64,000 nt of DNA from Naegleria lovaniensis (GCF_003324165.1 NW_025407856.1:310001-374000); one strand, 5' to 3'; counted from the first letter of the stretch, positions 51,068 to 62,266 are shown. The notes: generated from the letters alone by a model not told the origin. A program made the numbers and translations.

Positions 51068-52928
51068 ATGAAACAGTCGCACTCTGTCCAAATAAGGATG
51101 AATTTCAAAAAGCAAAAAATGCAGCACAGCAAACTCTCTCATCGGAGAGAGGACGAAACCAGTGAGGACAAACCAACGCATGTCCAACCACAGCAACAGC
51201 AACAGCAACAGCAACAACAGTTACAAATATCACGGTGGCAACCAATGGAGAGGATGAGTGATGATGAAGGCTCTGATCGGATGAACGATAATCAGAGTTA
51301 TCAACCGACAACAAGTTTATATCATCAACTAGTGGTCTCGGATCAACAACAATTATTGGCTTCATCATCAACAAGTAATGTATTATTAACACCAAATCAG
51401 ACTGGATTCTACAATAATATTATTCGACGAGAGAATCGATTGAAAATGCACAAGAGAAAAGCCACAAGTGGTGTAAAGTTTGAAGACTGGGATCCCGATG
51501 TGAGAGAGAAGAAAGTCAAGAAGTTTGTTCAGGCTTGTTCGGATGGTAATTTTGTGCAAATGTACAAGCTTTTTAGAGAAGGAGTCGACATTAATGCAAA
51601 AGATAGATACGATGAATCAGGATTGTACAATGCTGCCAATGAAGGGCATTACAGTATTGTAAAGTTTTTAGTGAAACATGGAGCAAGTATTGATACTGCC
51701 AACAGTGGAGTAAGTGTTTGATGTATGGTTCAGTATTCGATCTTGACCATATTTAATAGAGTGTAAGTTATTGACGCAATTTCGAGAATTGTTCGAAATT
51801 TTACTGACATTGTATATCTATAGTTAAAAGTATGTGTTTTCATAATAATTTTCAATCATTGTTATTGATCTATTTTACATAGCAAGTAAGTACTTTCGAA
51901 ATTAAAAACATATGCTGGAAAATTCACAACCAACAGACTGCTCTTTGGATTGCCTCATATAATGGAAAATTTAAAGTGGTTCGAAGGTTGCTGAAATTAG
52001 GAGCAACCAAACAGTTACGATGTTCTCCACTTATTGACAACACCACACCTGAGGAAATTGCAAGAGAACAGGGTTTTGAGGAAATTGCAGCTTACATTAG
52101 GAATTTTGATGCTGAGAATTATCACATTTTGAAAAATTGTAAAAAGGTAAGTCATTGCATGGCCATACAATCGCCTCTTCTCACTCAATTATTTTTGAAC
52201 TTGTTTAGAGATTTAAAACACGTCTAGTGAACCAACAACAATTAGTGTATAGTAGTAACACCTTTGTAGATATCACCATTCAATGCTCAAATGAATATTA
52301 CGACCCTTGCCAAGATGAAGAATCAGTGTGTACAGAATTGAGTCTTGTGACGAGACCATCCAAGAACAAGAGACCAAAAGCGTCAAATGCGAACTTGGCC
52401 TTGGAACCATTTTCTAGCGTTTTATATGTTGCAGACCAGCCTTACTATATTTATACGTGTGAGTGCTGTAAAGCGCCATTTTTCAGCACTCTATCTGAAT
52501 ATGATCATTATCTACTTCACAAAATTGAATATCATAGGGATGCTCTTTGCCATACTCATTCAATGAATACAGCTATCAGTACAAGCAGTTTTCTGTCACA
52601 ACTTCATGCTTTAACACAACAAGATTCTGATGGCTTAATGGAAGATGATAATCAAGATGCTGAACTGCCTCCTATTGAATGTCCAAATGACTTTGAAGTC
52701 GGAAATGGACGATTATTTTTCAGAAGCACAATGGCCTCTGATGTCGATATGGAATCGATTCATGAAGTTGCGTCCTTATTTTTTGAGCCATGCGTATTAC
52801 CTGTTCCAGTTGATCAACTTTCTGGTGACATGTTTCAAATGTTAAAAAGATTCCATACGCAGGACAGCTCGGTCCTGTTGGAAAGCGATGAGTTTTGCCC
52901 AAAGAAAAAAAAGAAATTTGATTCATAG
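51068..52928 (+). CDS. ankyrin-repeat protein, three exons
   Basis: Exons 51068-51709, 51937-52146 and 52209-52928, introns of 227 and 62 nt (both GTAAGT donors); 523 aa. The first splice completes an ankyrin repeat (SGTALWIASYNGKFKVVRRLLKLGA). Repeats at ~155-270: VKKFVQACSDGNFVQMYKLFREGVDIN, GLYNAANEGHYSIVKFLVKHGASID. The N-terminus carries a QQQQQQQQQQL tract. The C-terminal half (~290-523) has a CxxC...H pattern (CECCKAPFFSTLSEYDHYLLH), possibly a zinc finger, plus an acidic stretch and a KKKKKFDS end. Function unknown. Confidence 0.85.
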
Positions 52929-53036
52929 TTGTTGAGCGCTCTGTTGGACATTGTCTTTAAATTTTTGAACAATTTCATTTATCTTGACACATGCCAGATC
53001 ACACATCTGCTTGAGAATAGAAGAGTTAATATTTAC

Positions 53037-54362
53037 TTATGCAAATTTGTCAAGATGAACAAACTCAAGCTTGGGGAACATGTCAGCAATTGGCTTCTCT
53101 AAAGAACTATCACACTTCTCTCCGTACATACATAAATTCTTCAAAGAACGACTATAAACTGGAGAGTTTTGTTCTGGAAGAACATTCGACAAATTCCAAT
53201 TCTTTGATTCCACAATGAGTGTTTCCAGTCGTTTTGCCTTGGGAAGCTCTTTAAAGAATTTTCCATCCACATTATTGCAGTTACGGATATCAATCACTTC
53301 CAACTTTTTACACTTATCGATACATGCAGTAATATCCTCATCTCTAAAGCACAAATCAATATTGTTTCCTTTTTCTGTTCCAGCAGTACAGGCGTAAACC
53401 ATAACGTTGACAAGATTGGTACACTTTTCAAAAATTCGACTCCACATGTTCATGCTTGGGATGACATTTGTGTCAAGGGTGCAGTACAAGATTTCTAAAT
53501 GTTGAATGTTGCTTGCGGCTTCGCTGCTTGCCAAAAACTCTGTCAGTGCTTCAATATTCAAATAACATTGATCAAATACAATGGACTTTAACTTGGTACT
53601 CTCTTTGAAACATCTTCTGAAGAGAGCCTTGTCACATCGGATACTTCCCAAGTACAAGTGTTCTATTTCTTTGTACATGATTTCTTCTTGTCCATTAACA
53701 CTCAAACTCAAACTATTGGTCTCTTCCTTTTCTTCAATATAGAGTGCTTTAATGGTTGGAGCAATAATTTGTGAAATTTGCACAAAATCATTCTTTGGAA
53801 AACCTCCTTGGATAGTTAACTCTTGGAGAGTGGCAGAACAGTTGGAAATAACCTTGACCAAAGTAGAAGTCATGGCATCTCTGGCAGAAGTAACAGCATC
53901 AACTTTAAGAGATCTAATATTTGAACAATGTTTGCTGACAAGTTCAAAAGCTTCGGGTGTGCAAGGGAATCCATCAGTAGAGAAGAAAAGGCCAACATCA
54001 CGGAATTTATCTCCGAACTTGGCAACAATCATTTCAAACAACATGATCCAGGCTTTTGATGAAATTGAACGTGGTTTCTTCTTTGGATCATCAAAATCAT
54101 AAAGTTTAAAGTTGTCATCATCCACAAAGCCTTCATTCCAAGGGAATAACTCTACCGAGTTCCAGTACGCTTTTCCATCACTAACGATTTCGTTAAATTT
54201 CTTACAGGAAGGATAAACGCTTCTCATTAACGGAACAATACCCAGATAGGAGAAGATAAATTCAAGTACTTCTTCTGGTAGAGAAAGGATGGGAACGTGT
54301 TGATTTCTCTCAGCCGATGATGATGTTGATGATGAAACACATGATGATTCGCTTTCAGCCAT
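53037..54362 (-). CDS. F-box/LRR protein
   Basis: About 441 aa from the ATG at 54362 (MAESESS); the frame continues upstream to 54449, but a promoter-like A/T core sits just before 54362. F-box at ~20-70: ILSLPEEVLEFIFSYLGIVPL, YPSCKKFNEIV, YWNSVELF. RNI-like LRRs follow at ~120-430 (IRSLKVD, LQELTIQGGF, IEHLYLGSI, LEVIDIRNCNNVDGKFFKEL, LETLIVES). Likely a substrate receptor of an SCF ligase. Confidence 0.85.
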   Translation of the reverse strand: MAESESSCVSSSTSSSAERNQHVPILSLPEEVLEFIFSYLGIVPLMRSVYPSCKKFNEIVSDGKAYWNSVELFPWNEGFVDDDNFKLYDFDDPKKKPRSISSKAWIMLFEMIVAKFGDKFRDVGLFFSTDGFPCTPEAFELVSKHCSNIRSLKVDAVTSARDAMTSTLVKVISNCSATLQELTIQGGFPKNDFVQISQIIAPTIKALYIEEKEETNSLSLSVNGQEEIMYKEIEHLYLGSIRCDKALFRRCFKESTKLKSIVFDQCYLNIEALTEFLASSEAASNIQHLEILYCTLDTNVIPSMNMWSRIFEKCTNLVNVMVYACTAGTEKGNNIDLCFRDEDITACIDKCKKLEVIDIRNCNNVDGKFFKELPKAKRLETLIVESKNWNLSNVLPEQNSPVYSRSLKNLCMYGEKCDSSLEKPIADMFPKLEFVHLDKFA

Positions 54363-54454
54363 TTTTTCAAAACGATTATCAAAAATCAAATTTTTGTAAT
54401 TACAATTTCTTCTGACAAGAAGAACCACCATTGCTTCTTGATGGAACAATCTTT

Positions 54455-55594
54455 TTATTGATCATAAAAATTGGGATGAATGGAAATACTTTGATGCTTA
54501 TTAACACTACATGCTGGCACGTAGGGTGCAAAACGGGACTCTCCAAATTCCAACCACTCTGTCAATCTGTGAATCTTTGGTTTGTCTCCATCGAAATGAT
54601 TTTTTCGTAATAAGGAAAATCGAATCTTTCCTCGAGCATCATCTCCAGAAGTGATCGTCTGCTTCCCAGAGAAATACTTTTCCAATCGACAAGTTGTGTT
54701 CAATTTCTTTCGATATTTTTCACGGAATGCTTCTGCTTGTGGATCTGTCACAATTTTCACACGAAAATCAAATTCCACAATAATGGAATCACCTGTTTGG
54801 AATTCAGTATATTCGTCAGACTTCATGGTTTGAAGTTTTAGTGTGGCATCTGTTTTATCCGAACATGCACTTCGAATGACTTCTTTTGGACCAAGAATTA
54901 ATGCACAACCTTTGGATGCACTTTGCCATGCAATGACATCGCCGCTACTTTGTTCTCCAAATGGAAAGAAATCCAGAGACTCAACACCAAGCATTACTTT
55001 GAAACCATTGGAAACTTGTTCTGGTTTGTAAGATTCAAGATCAAATCTCCATGAATAGACATGACCTGGAATCAATAATTTTCTTGCTTTCACAGTTACA
55101 AAATCTCCATGAGAGGGTTTTTCCAAGACACACAATGTTCGTTCATCACACGTATAAACTGTGGAGTATTTTGTTGAGTTTTGGTAATAGGTGAATTCAG
55201 TATCCCACGAATAGCCATGCATTCGAATGATACGTTTGAGAACTTGTAAATAGTTTCGAATGGATTGATGTTCAATATTTGATTCCAAGTTGGTAATATT
55301 ATTTTGATTATTATGATTTTTGTTATTATTAAATTCATCGTTTTTCAAAAGTAATTTCATTTGATGATCAATAACACTCAATGGTATGTCATTGATCTTG
55401 CAAAATACAAGACACAATTTGTGAAACAACACTTCACTATTTATCAATAATTCGTAATAGTGTTTTGAGAGAAGAAACATGTGAATCATGTCTCGGAATG
55501 GAATAAATGAAATAATTTCACACAACATTTCTTCGGGAGCTGTTCGAAAGAATGTTGCCAATGCTTCATAGTTTGTATTTGCTTCGATCATCAT
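54455..55594 (-). CDS. F-box and SPRY-like domain protein
   Basis: 379 aa. F-box-like start (~17-60: APEEMLCEIISFIPFRDMIHMFLLSKHYYEL), an Asn-rich spacer (NNNKNHNNQNN) and a SPRY-like beta sandwich (~150-375: GHVYSWRFDLESY, GFKVMLGVES, DVIAWQSASKGCALIL, FQTGDSIIVEFDFR, GKIRFSLLRKN, FAPYVPACSVNKHQSISI). This pairing is common in amoebae. Likely an SCF adaptor using SPRY to bind targets. It lies 92 bp upstream of the F-box/LRR gene (start 54362) on the same strand. Confidence 0.75.
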   Translation of the reverse strand: MMIEANTNYEALATFFRTAPEEMLCEIISFIPFRDMIHMFLLSKHYYELLINSEVLFHKLCLVFCKINDIPLSVIDHQMKLLLKNDEFNNNKNHNNQNNITNLESNIEHQSIRNYLQVLKRIIRMHGYSWDTEFTYYQNSTKYSTVYTCDERTLCVLEKPSHGDFVTVKARKLLIPGHVYSWRFDLESYKPEQVSNGFKVMLGVESLDFFPFGEQSSGDVIAWQSASKGCALILGPKEVIRSACSDKTDATLKLQTMKSDEYTEFQTGDSIIVEFDFRVKIVTDPQAEAFREKYRKKLNTTCRLEKYFSGKQTITSGDDARGKIRFSLLRKNHFDGDKPKIHRLTEWLEFGESRFAPYVPACSVNKHQSISIHPNFYDQ

Positions 55595-55727
55595 CTTTTA
55601 AAAACACAAAATTTCAATACACTCAATTTTTTTGAGATCGCAAATCTAAAAACAACCAAGTTCACACTTCTCCTGAATAATTGGTGAAGCCATCCTCTTC
55701 TGTTCTCTAAGGTTCAGTTCATAGGAT

Positions 55728-57467
55728 TCACACATTTCGCAGAGGAATAAAACCATTATTATTATTATTAGTACCACCTCCATTGGGCTGTATGGTGTGA
55801 TGTGGTTCATAGTATTGAGTAGTATTTGAAGTACTACTACTACTCGGAGGAGTCATTGAGAAGGTATCCAATTGAATATCTGGCACATGATACTCTTTGG
55901 GAGGAGGTCTTCGATTTCTTCGTATCACCACAGAAATAATTAATCCTGCCAATACACAAAAGAAAATGGACATGATACTAAAAAACATCAGTGGGCTCAG
56001 CTTCTTGCTCCAAACATCTTGATAGTTGGTGGTCCGTATTTTGAGCACATATTCCATACTTGATGAGTATTCATTTGAGATGGCAATGTAATACATTGTT
56101 GGTGGGTAATTCACACTTCCAACAATCTGTTGTGATGAGGACGCATAGGTGATCACTCGTTCCAGGTCATAATTGCTTGAGGTTGGAATGTGATCTTTTC
56201 TGAGCTTTAAGAATCCATTTCCACTAATTGCATAAATCTCAATGTAGACTACTTCATAGGGTTGGACAGAAAATTTGTAATAATTCGAGGAACCTCTACG
56301 AAGTGTGGCCATGTATGAAACTCCTTCGTATAAAGTGTTAACATTTGGTTGTGGTGCTACAATGGCAAGTTGTCGACAAGACTTGGTTCCTCTCCCGCTG
56401 CAAGTAATTTTGCCATTGAGAGTATTCACAATAGCACCATAATATATTGAGAAAACCCGTGAGGTTGATGATTTGCAAGCACATTCAAGCTTGGAAACAT
56501 CCACGATAACTTCTTTTCCTGAATAATCTGTAAAGTATAGGCTCAATCCAAAGTAATAGTCCCAAGTCTGTTGAAAAACAGCTGGCTCAGGATGAGAGGT
56601 TTCATAGTTGAACGCTTTTAACATGTAATAATTCAACGGTAATTCGGCAGTGCTGTTGGGAGTGTAGGTGGTAAGATTAAAGGTTGGTGGCTCTGAATAT
56701 GGAAACTGTCCTTTGAAACTTAATGTTAAGGTTTGTGTATATATATATGAGATGCCAACGACATATCTGAAAGAGCTCGGGCCATACACAGTTTGAAGGG
56801 CTCCAAATGATGCTGTTGTGTAATCCTTTTCAACTCCAAATACTCCAAAAATAATGTCGCATGAAGTGACACGAGTATTCCTGCAAAAACTCAAAACTGT
56901 AGTATTGAAATTTGCATAATTATAAAATGCTCTTGAATTGGTCGGTGAGAAATAATACGAGTTGAGCTTATAAAATCCAACAGTGCTCGGATTGACATTA
57001 AAAATTCCAAATGGAGATCTTAAGGTTATATCTAACGTAATGTCGTTTTGCACATCACTAACGTTGACATTGCGGATTGTTAATCGATATACTCCCAGTA
57101 ATGTAAAGGAAGGGGGATGATTTCCGATAACAAGATAAAAATTATACAGAGAAACAGGAAGAGATTCTGCCATCACTTGAATGGGTGTAACATTTGCGTT
57201 AAAATTCACTGCAATTGCAAGTGTTGTGTCTTCAAACGTGTTGTATCTGAATGCTTTGCTTGAGGTGACGTTTTCTGTTTTTCCAAAAGTTGACGGTATC
57301 TCAATGATTCGCTTGGATGTCATGCAAAATAGATTTGAAATGGAAAATAAAATTAGGAAAGATAGAATGGAGAGGATGTGTTTTTGAAATGATTTTGTGG
57401 AGGTTCTGTTCATGTTTCGTACACTATTGTGTTTCGGAGAATGAGGACAAAAATTGAAAAGCTTCAT
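55728..57467 (-). CDS. type I membrane protein, large ectodomain
   Basis: 579 aa from 57467; the ATG at 57413 (MNRTSTKSF) gives a tighter signal peptide (HILSILSFLILFSISNLFC). The ectodomain (~50-490) is beta-rich with several N-glycosylation sites and paired Cys (SKLECACKSS, GTKSCRQ). A block near ~390-480 (YMATLRRGSSNYYKFSVQPYEVVYIEIYAISG, PPTMYYIAISNEY) resembles bacterial pre-peptidase C-terminal-type beta domains; inference. TM ~500-525 (MFFSIMSIFFCVLAGLIISVVI), then RRNRRPPP and an Asn-rich tail (GGGTNNNNNG). Confidence 0.8.
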   Translation of the reverse strand: MKLFNFCPHSPKHNSVRNMNRTSTKSFQKHILSILSFLILFSISNLFCMTSKRIIEIPSTFGKTENVTSSKAFRYNTFEDTTLAIAVNFNANVTPIQVMAESLPVSLYNFYLVIGNHPPSFTLLGVYRLTIRNVNVSDVQNDITLDITLRSPFGIFNVNPSTVGFYKLNSYYFSPTNSRAFYNYANFNTTVLSFCRNTRVTSCDIIFGVFGVEKDYTTASFGALQTVYGPSSFRYVVGISYIYTQTLTLSFKGQFPYSEPPTFNLTTYTPNSTAELPLNYYMLKAFNYETSHPEPAVFQQTWDYYFGLSLYFTDYSGKEVIVDVSKLECACKSSTSRVFSIYYGAIVNTLNGKITCSGRGTKSCRQLAIVAPQPNVNTLYEGVSYMATLRRGSSNYYKFSVQPYEVVYIEIYAISGNGFLKLRKDHIPTSSNYDLERVITYASSSQQIVGSVNYPPTMYYIAISNEYSSSMEYVLKIRTTNYQDVWSKKLSPLMFFSIMSIFFCVLAGLIISVVIRRNRRPPPKEYHVPDIQLDTFSMTPPSSSSTSNTTQYYEPHHTIQPNGGGTNNNNNGFIPLRNV

Positions 57468-57914
57468 TTTGCAAATAAATTATTGGGAGTTATAAACGTT
57501 GTAATAATAGTTGTCAGAGGAAAAGTGAATTATTCAATATTCATGGAGCAAGATCTCGAAATTCCGAAAATCAGCTGCTCTCTATGTTGCTTGATGGCGG
57601 TCTTGTTGTTGTGCGTGGTTCACAAAGATCGAACCATTAATTTTTTTGCGAGTTGGAATGAAGATTCTATTTGAATTCAAGTTCCAAGTCGTTCGTGATG
57701 TTTTTGAATGGATGCTGATGTTGTGAAAGCCAGTCAAAAGCAATTCGTTTTGAGTGATTTCTTCAAAGCTTGGTTTCCTGAGCTTCTTTTGATTTCTTCA
57801 AAGCTTTTTGAGAATTGTGGTGGTTCAACAATGAAAAACAAACGAATTTGGCAGTGAAAAAATATTGATCAACAACAAACGCCGCCATCACGCACATACT
57901 TCATTCCTGACGAT
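57468..57914. other. intergenic divergent region
   Basis: 447 bp between the type I membrane protein and U2A' starts. A plus ORF at 57429-57674 has hydrophobic stretches but no motif. A TTTGATTTCTTCAAAGCTT word appears with a close copy at about 57757-57805. Confidence 0.45.
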
Positions 57915-58646
57915 ATGGTCAAACTTTCACCCGAACTTATAGCATCCTCACCACAATTCTTTAATCCAATCAAGGAACGAGAATTGGATTTACGAGGAAA
58001 TAAAATAGCAGCTGTGGAAAATCTTGGTACGACAAAGGATAGTTTTGATGTATTGGATTTGAGTGATAATGAAATTTCTAGGATGGAGAATTTTCCAGTA
58101 CTGAAGAGATTACATACTATATTATTTAACAACAATAGATTAAATTATATTGATGAGAAACTCGGAGAGAAGAACCTTCCGAGCCTGGAAACACTCATAC
58201 TAACAAATAATAATTTCCGAGAGCTATACGAATTGAATGGTTTAAAATCGTTTAAGAAACTCAAAACAATTTCATTACTTGATAATCTAGTGATCAAAAA
58301 AGAAAATTACAGAATTTATATCATTTTTCTTGTTCCATCTATCAAGGTAATTGATTTTGTTAAAGTTAGAAAAATTGAACGAGAAAGAGCCAAACATGTA
58401 TTTGGAACGTTGGATAAGCCAACACCGGAGGCTCAAAATATTCTAGGAACTGCACCCACAGGTCAACAAGCACCTAATGTTGGAACCAAAGCAGAGGCGA
58501 CAACTGAAAAGAAGCCTGTCAGTGGTCTCTCATCAGAAGATATTTCGAAAATCAAAAACGCAATACTCAAGGCTACTTCTCTACAAGAAATTGAGTACTA
58601 TAAGGAAGCTCTTCGCCAAGGTAGATTACCAAAGGAGCTCAAATAA
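57915..58646 (+). CDS. SNRPA1: U2 small nuclear ribonucleoprotein A' (SNRPA1)
   Basis: 243 aa, single exon. A four- to five-LRR protein of the U2 snRNP: MVKLSPELIASSPQFFNP, RELDLRGNKIAAVENLG, VLDLSDNEISRMENFP, LHTILFNNNRLNYI, LETLILTNNNFREL, LKTISLLDNLVIKKENYRIY, PSIKVIDFVKVRKIERERA. These match the human protein closely. It binds U2B'' and U2 stem-loop IV. The C-terminal ~80 residues are variable. Its stop codon overlaps the GPCR gene's stop on the other strand by 8 bp. Confidence 0.96.
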   Translation: MVKLSPELIASSPQFFNPIKERELDLRGNKIAAVENLGTTKDSFDVLDLSDNEISRMENFPVLKRLHTILFNNNRLNYIDEKLGEKNLPSLETLILTNNNFRELYELNGLKSFKKLKTISLLDNLVIKKENYRIYIIFLVPSIKVIDFVKVRKIERERAKHVFGTLDKPTPEAQNILGTAPTGQQAPNVGTKAEATTEKKPVSGLSSEDISKIKNAILKATSLQEIEYYKEALRQGRLPKELK

Positions 58647-59755
58647 TTGCTTCCCTTTTTTTCTCGCTATTTTTTTCAACTTTCCACTTGTACTCTGTAT
58701 ATCTATCCTTTGTGAAACATTTCAAGCAGCACATCTTACAAATATTCAACATATTTTTTCCTGCCATTGGATTCAGAAAGTAAACTATCACATTAAAGAA
58801 GCCAATAAGTGGAGAGATTATTGTATGAATGAGAGTCATGACGTTATTATAGTCACTATTTGTCACAAATATACTAGTCACTCGGTTGACTGTCGGGATT
58901 ATGTACAGCAAAATCATCATAAGAGGATACGCCAATAATTTAGAGTAGGCCTTAATTCTTTGTGATTTTCTTCGTTCGTCCTCCTTCTCTTCAAATTTTT
59001 TGACTATGGAAGTAGACAAATTGTTACAGATATATGGCATCGCACACAACCGCATACGCTTACCTTTTCGATAGTTCATACACACTTTTGCAAGAACTGC
59101 CAAATAGAGAATCAAAATGACAAAAATTCCACACCATAATGGTATGTAAAAAGCAGCATATGTCATAATCAATCCAGTGTCTTTTGATTTAATCCAGCAC
59201 CATTTTCCAGAATTACCATACGAGTCTCCAATGAAAGGCAAACCAGAAAGCAAACCTGTAGCGCAGAATGTAAAGACATGAGAACATATTTCGAATATCC
59301 TAATGGACCTCTTCGTTGTAAGTCGTCTCAGAACAATGGTTGCAAACATGAAAATAGATATCAAAACACTCCAGCAACAAAAACCAACGGAAAAGTATCT
59401 ATTCGAGCATAATGATGGAATTTTCTCAAACGATTAAGGAAGCTTTCAATACGTACTGATTTATAAATGCTTGCGTTAAGCATACCCAATCTTGATCCGA
59501 ATAATAAGCCGTATATACCGTAAGGACATGATTCAACGATGCTCCGAGGATATACAACTGAAGATAGGTCAAGAATCTCACGTTTGGCAGTTTAAAAAAT
59601 CTCCTCCTAAACACAACAATCACATATAACAAAAATCCAAAACTTGATACTGCACTCAATGAGCCGACAACAGCTCTCGTGAACCCGCAAGCAGCCTTCC
59701 ACATTTCGGGCGTCATTGAGGTGCTCATTTTTTTCCTTAAACCTTTTGTGATCAT
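58639..59755 (-). CDS. cAMP-receptor-like seven-TM GPCR, two exons
   Basis: Exon 1 from 59755 (ATG at 59728 also possible) to 59457, a 58-nt intron 59456-59399 (GTACGT..ATAG), exon 2 to 58639; 352 or 343 aa. The splice reads AFINQYFSVGFCCWSVLIS, in TM3. Seven hydrophobic segments, CVTQ-like Cys before TM3 (WVCLTQ) and WCWI in the second extracellular loop fit the Dictyostelium CAR/secretin-adjacent class. A conserved basic third loop (KKFEEKEDERRKSQRIKAYSKLL) could couple to G proteins. The ligand is unknown. Confidence 0.8.
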
Positions 59756-60595
59756 TCTTTGAAAGTTTCATGTTAATGGGTGCTAATGATCATTCCAAAA
59801 CAACGGTAGTGCGTGCGTATTACACTGATACATAATGATTACAATATCATTTTGAATGGAATAATGGAACAACTCAACATGATAATAGTAACTGTAGGCA
59901 TGCAATGGAATGGTTCAACTCATGAAGATGATGACGAGTCATGACTTGGGAAAGTTAAATTGAAAATGGTTTTTGTATCGTGGACGTACCAAGCGTAATC
60001 CATTCACATCTTTATTACATTTAACCATTAATTACAATGACACGACTAATGTAATGAAAGATGAGAAATGTATGAAAGGTTGGTTCACTCTCTTATTGAT
60101 TTTTCAATGTACAAGATGTATTTATCCTCATTGGTGCAACACGTTCCAATCGCCTAAATTGGAATTGCTCTTTTCGACATTGAAAATTCTTGATGTTCCT
60201 TCTCGCAGGTACGTCTTTCGAAATAGAGCTCCACTTTCAGTTTTTAGCTCAAAAATCATAAAATGGTCCGCAAGTACTAGACGACATCCTCTCAGAGCCC
60301 TAAAACGTTCTTTGATTTGAGGAATACAATGTTAAGAGATCAAAAATTTGTTACTGTCGAGATGAATTCGTCGAGCACACAAGATTTGACCGTTTCTACA
60401 TTAAAGTTCTTTCAGCCCAAAAATGCAAAATTATTTTACAACAAAGGTCTTTGAACGATATCTTTGATGACGAGGAAATTCCATTTAGGAAATGAATGGC
60501 AAATTCACTGTTGTGGCTCTTGTAGTTGGCCGTGTAGTTGAACTAGTTGGCGTAACGAATGGGGTGAGGGATAAATGCAACTCTGAGATCTCCCA
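59756..60595. other. divergent intergenic region
   Basis: 840 bp between the GPCR and first RWP-RK starts. An ORF at 59973-60320 begins with TTG and shows no domain. No RNA gene or repeat recognised. Confidence 0.5.
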
Positions 60596-62266
60596 ATGAA
60601 GCTCGAAGAACAACAAGAAAAAGAATCACACGATTGTTATTGTGTACAACTCAAACAGAGTCTAATCATGGTTCCATCCTCTGCTGCAAACGTAATGCTA
60701 CCTTCTTTTGATACCGTTGTGATGAGCCATTCTCAACGAGCGACAAGTAGTAGTAGTGGTAGTAGCAATAGTTTTGGAGTGACCTCTACTCGTTCGAAAC
60801 CAAACACCACCCCGCACGAGCACTATCATGGAATTCAAAAATCGAGAAAGATGTCTTACAAGCTGCCAACGACGAACATGGATTCAAATCAAAGATCTTT
60901 AAATGGCCACTTCTCCTACATTGTTCAAAGAAATAACAACAACAACAATGGTCGTCCACACAATAGTAGTACCGAGGCTTTTCCTTCGCAATGTACTGTT
61001 TTGGACCAAAATCAGATCCATACAGCATCACCTCGTCATGAACGAACCCATTCAAGTTATAATTATGTGGTGCTGTTGGAACAAACACAGCCAACAATAT
61101 CATACGTTGCAGATCAGAGAACAGAAAAGGTGAAGAATTCTTCTCTTGGCCTGTGCACGACGAGTCAAAAAGATTTTGCCCATCACGACAACCACCATGA
61201 TGACGTTGAACATTTCCCTCGTCATCAACTGTTTTTGGACCAACCTCGAACCTTAAACATGGATTTACAAGCAGCCTGCTATGCTCAACAACAACAACAA
61301 TTCAACGACGATCAGCAACACTTCTTGCCATTACGAGAAATACAAGCTCAGCAGCACGGCCACAACATTCCACGAATACAGATCAGCAGATATTATGAAG
61401 AAACCACCCCTTCAACAACTCCCTCCAACACCACCACCACTGTTACAGTTGCAACTACAGTTGAACCCCAAACATCATCCAACAGTTCAATCTCTTTCAA
61501 CTCGTTGAATCAAAAGCCAACCTCTGGAAAGGGTAATGAAACCCAAACTCCACTTTCATCTCTCGATCCGAATACGAATTACACGAACCCCACAAACAGT
61601 AACATTAGACCTTCATACCGCAAATCATCCGTTTCTTCATACTCAACTTCAATACTCGCAAGATCAAACCATACAACGTCGAGGCTTTGCGAGCGAACGA
61701 GGGTGAGAGGAAACACTTACAACAATAGCAGTGTTGTATCATTTGTACATTCTTCCATCTCTTCGTCGTCGTCTTCTTCTTCATGCTCCTCTTCACCCAC
61801 TTCAAGCGGTATGGTCAATGCATCTCGATTGGCGAAAACACCTAACAAGCAATTACTCATTGATTCAAATCTCTTAATGGATGAAAGTTCCCATTCCGAG
61901 AATCAACACCCGAGTACTGCTTCCTCACGTCATCCCAATTCCAATTCCAATGGTAATTTCTATACATTTATTTCGTTTGAGGAATTTATTCATTCCAAGA
62001 GACCTCGTGTGAAGCCTTCCTCGATCTCAAAAGCTGAAATGCTTCGTGTCTTGAGATTTCCTCAAACCATGGCTTGTAAATTCATTGGATGCAGTCTTTC
62101 CACTCTCAAACGACGATTTTATGAATTGAAACAAGAATTTGGATTAATGCGATGGCCTCAATCCCTCTATGAAATGAAACACTTGGAGATTTATCCTCAA
62201 GTGAATCCCATGAGTTTGGCTTTTATTTTGAATGAGGAAGAACCTCAAGAAGAAGCATTACTGTAA
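60596..62266 (+). CDS. RWP-RK-domain transcription factor-like protein
   Basis: 556 aa, single exon. The first ~470 residues are Ser/Thr/Asn/Gln-rich and disordered (SSSSSSSSCSSSP, RNNNNNNGR). The C-terminal ~80 carry an RWP-RK-type helix-turn-helix: SSISKAEMLRVLRFPQTMACKFIGCSLSTLKRRFYELKQEFGLMRWPQ, followed by LEIYPQVNPMSLAFILNEEE. RWP-RK proteins (NIN, NLP, MID in plants and algae) bind DNA; here the canonical RWP is LMRWPQ. Paralogue of the next gene. Confidence 0.85.
   Translation: MKLEEQQEKESHDCYCVQLKQSLIMVPSSAANVMLPSFDTVVMSHSQRATSSSSGSSNSFGVTSTRSKPNTTPHEHYHGIQKSRKMSYKLPTTNMDSNQRSLNGHFSYIVQRNNNNNNGRPHNSSTEAFPSQCTVLDQNQIHTASPRHERTHSSYNYVVLLEQTQPTISYVADQRTEKVKNSSLGLCTTSQKDFAHHDNHHDDVEHFPRHQLFLDQPRTLNMDLQAACYAQQQQQFNDDQQHFLPLREIQAQQHGHNIPRIQISRYYEETTPSTTPSNTTTTVTVATTVEPQTSSNSSISFNSLNQKPTSGKGNETQTPLSSLDPNTNYTNPTNSNIRPSYRKSSVSSYSTSILARSNHTTSRLCERTRVRGNTYNNSSVVSFVHSSISSSSSSSSCSSSPTSSGMVNASRLAKTPNKQLLIDSNLLMDESSHSENQHPSTASSRHPNSNSNGNFYTFISFEEFIHSKRPRVKPSSISKAEMLRVLRFPQTMACKFIGCSLSTLKRRFYELKQEFGLMRWPQSLYEMKHLEIYPQVNPMSLAFILNEEEPQEEALL

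Noticed and set aside
57429-57674. 81-codon plus ORF with hydrophobic segments
   Set aside because: Overlaps the start of the type I membrane protein on the other strand and shows no conserved feature.
59973-60320. 115-codon open frame
   Set aside because: Starts at TTG, is Arg/Lys/Trp-mixed without domain signals, and lies in an intergenic region.
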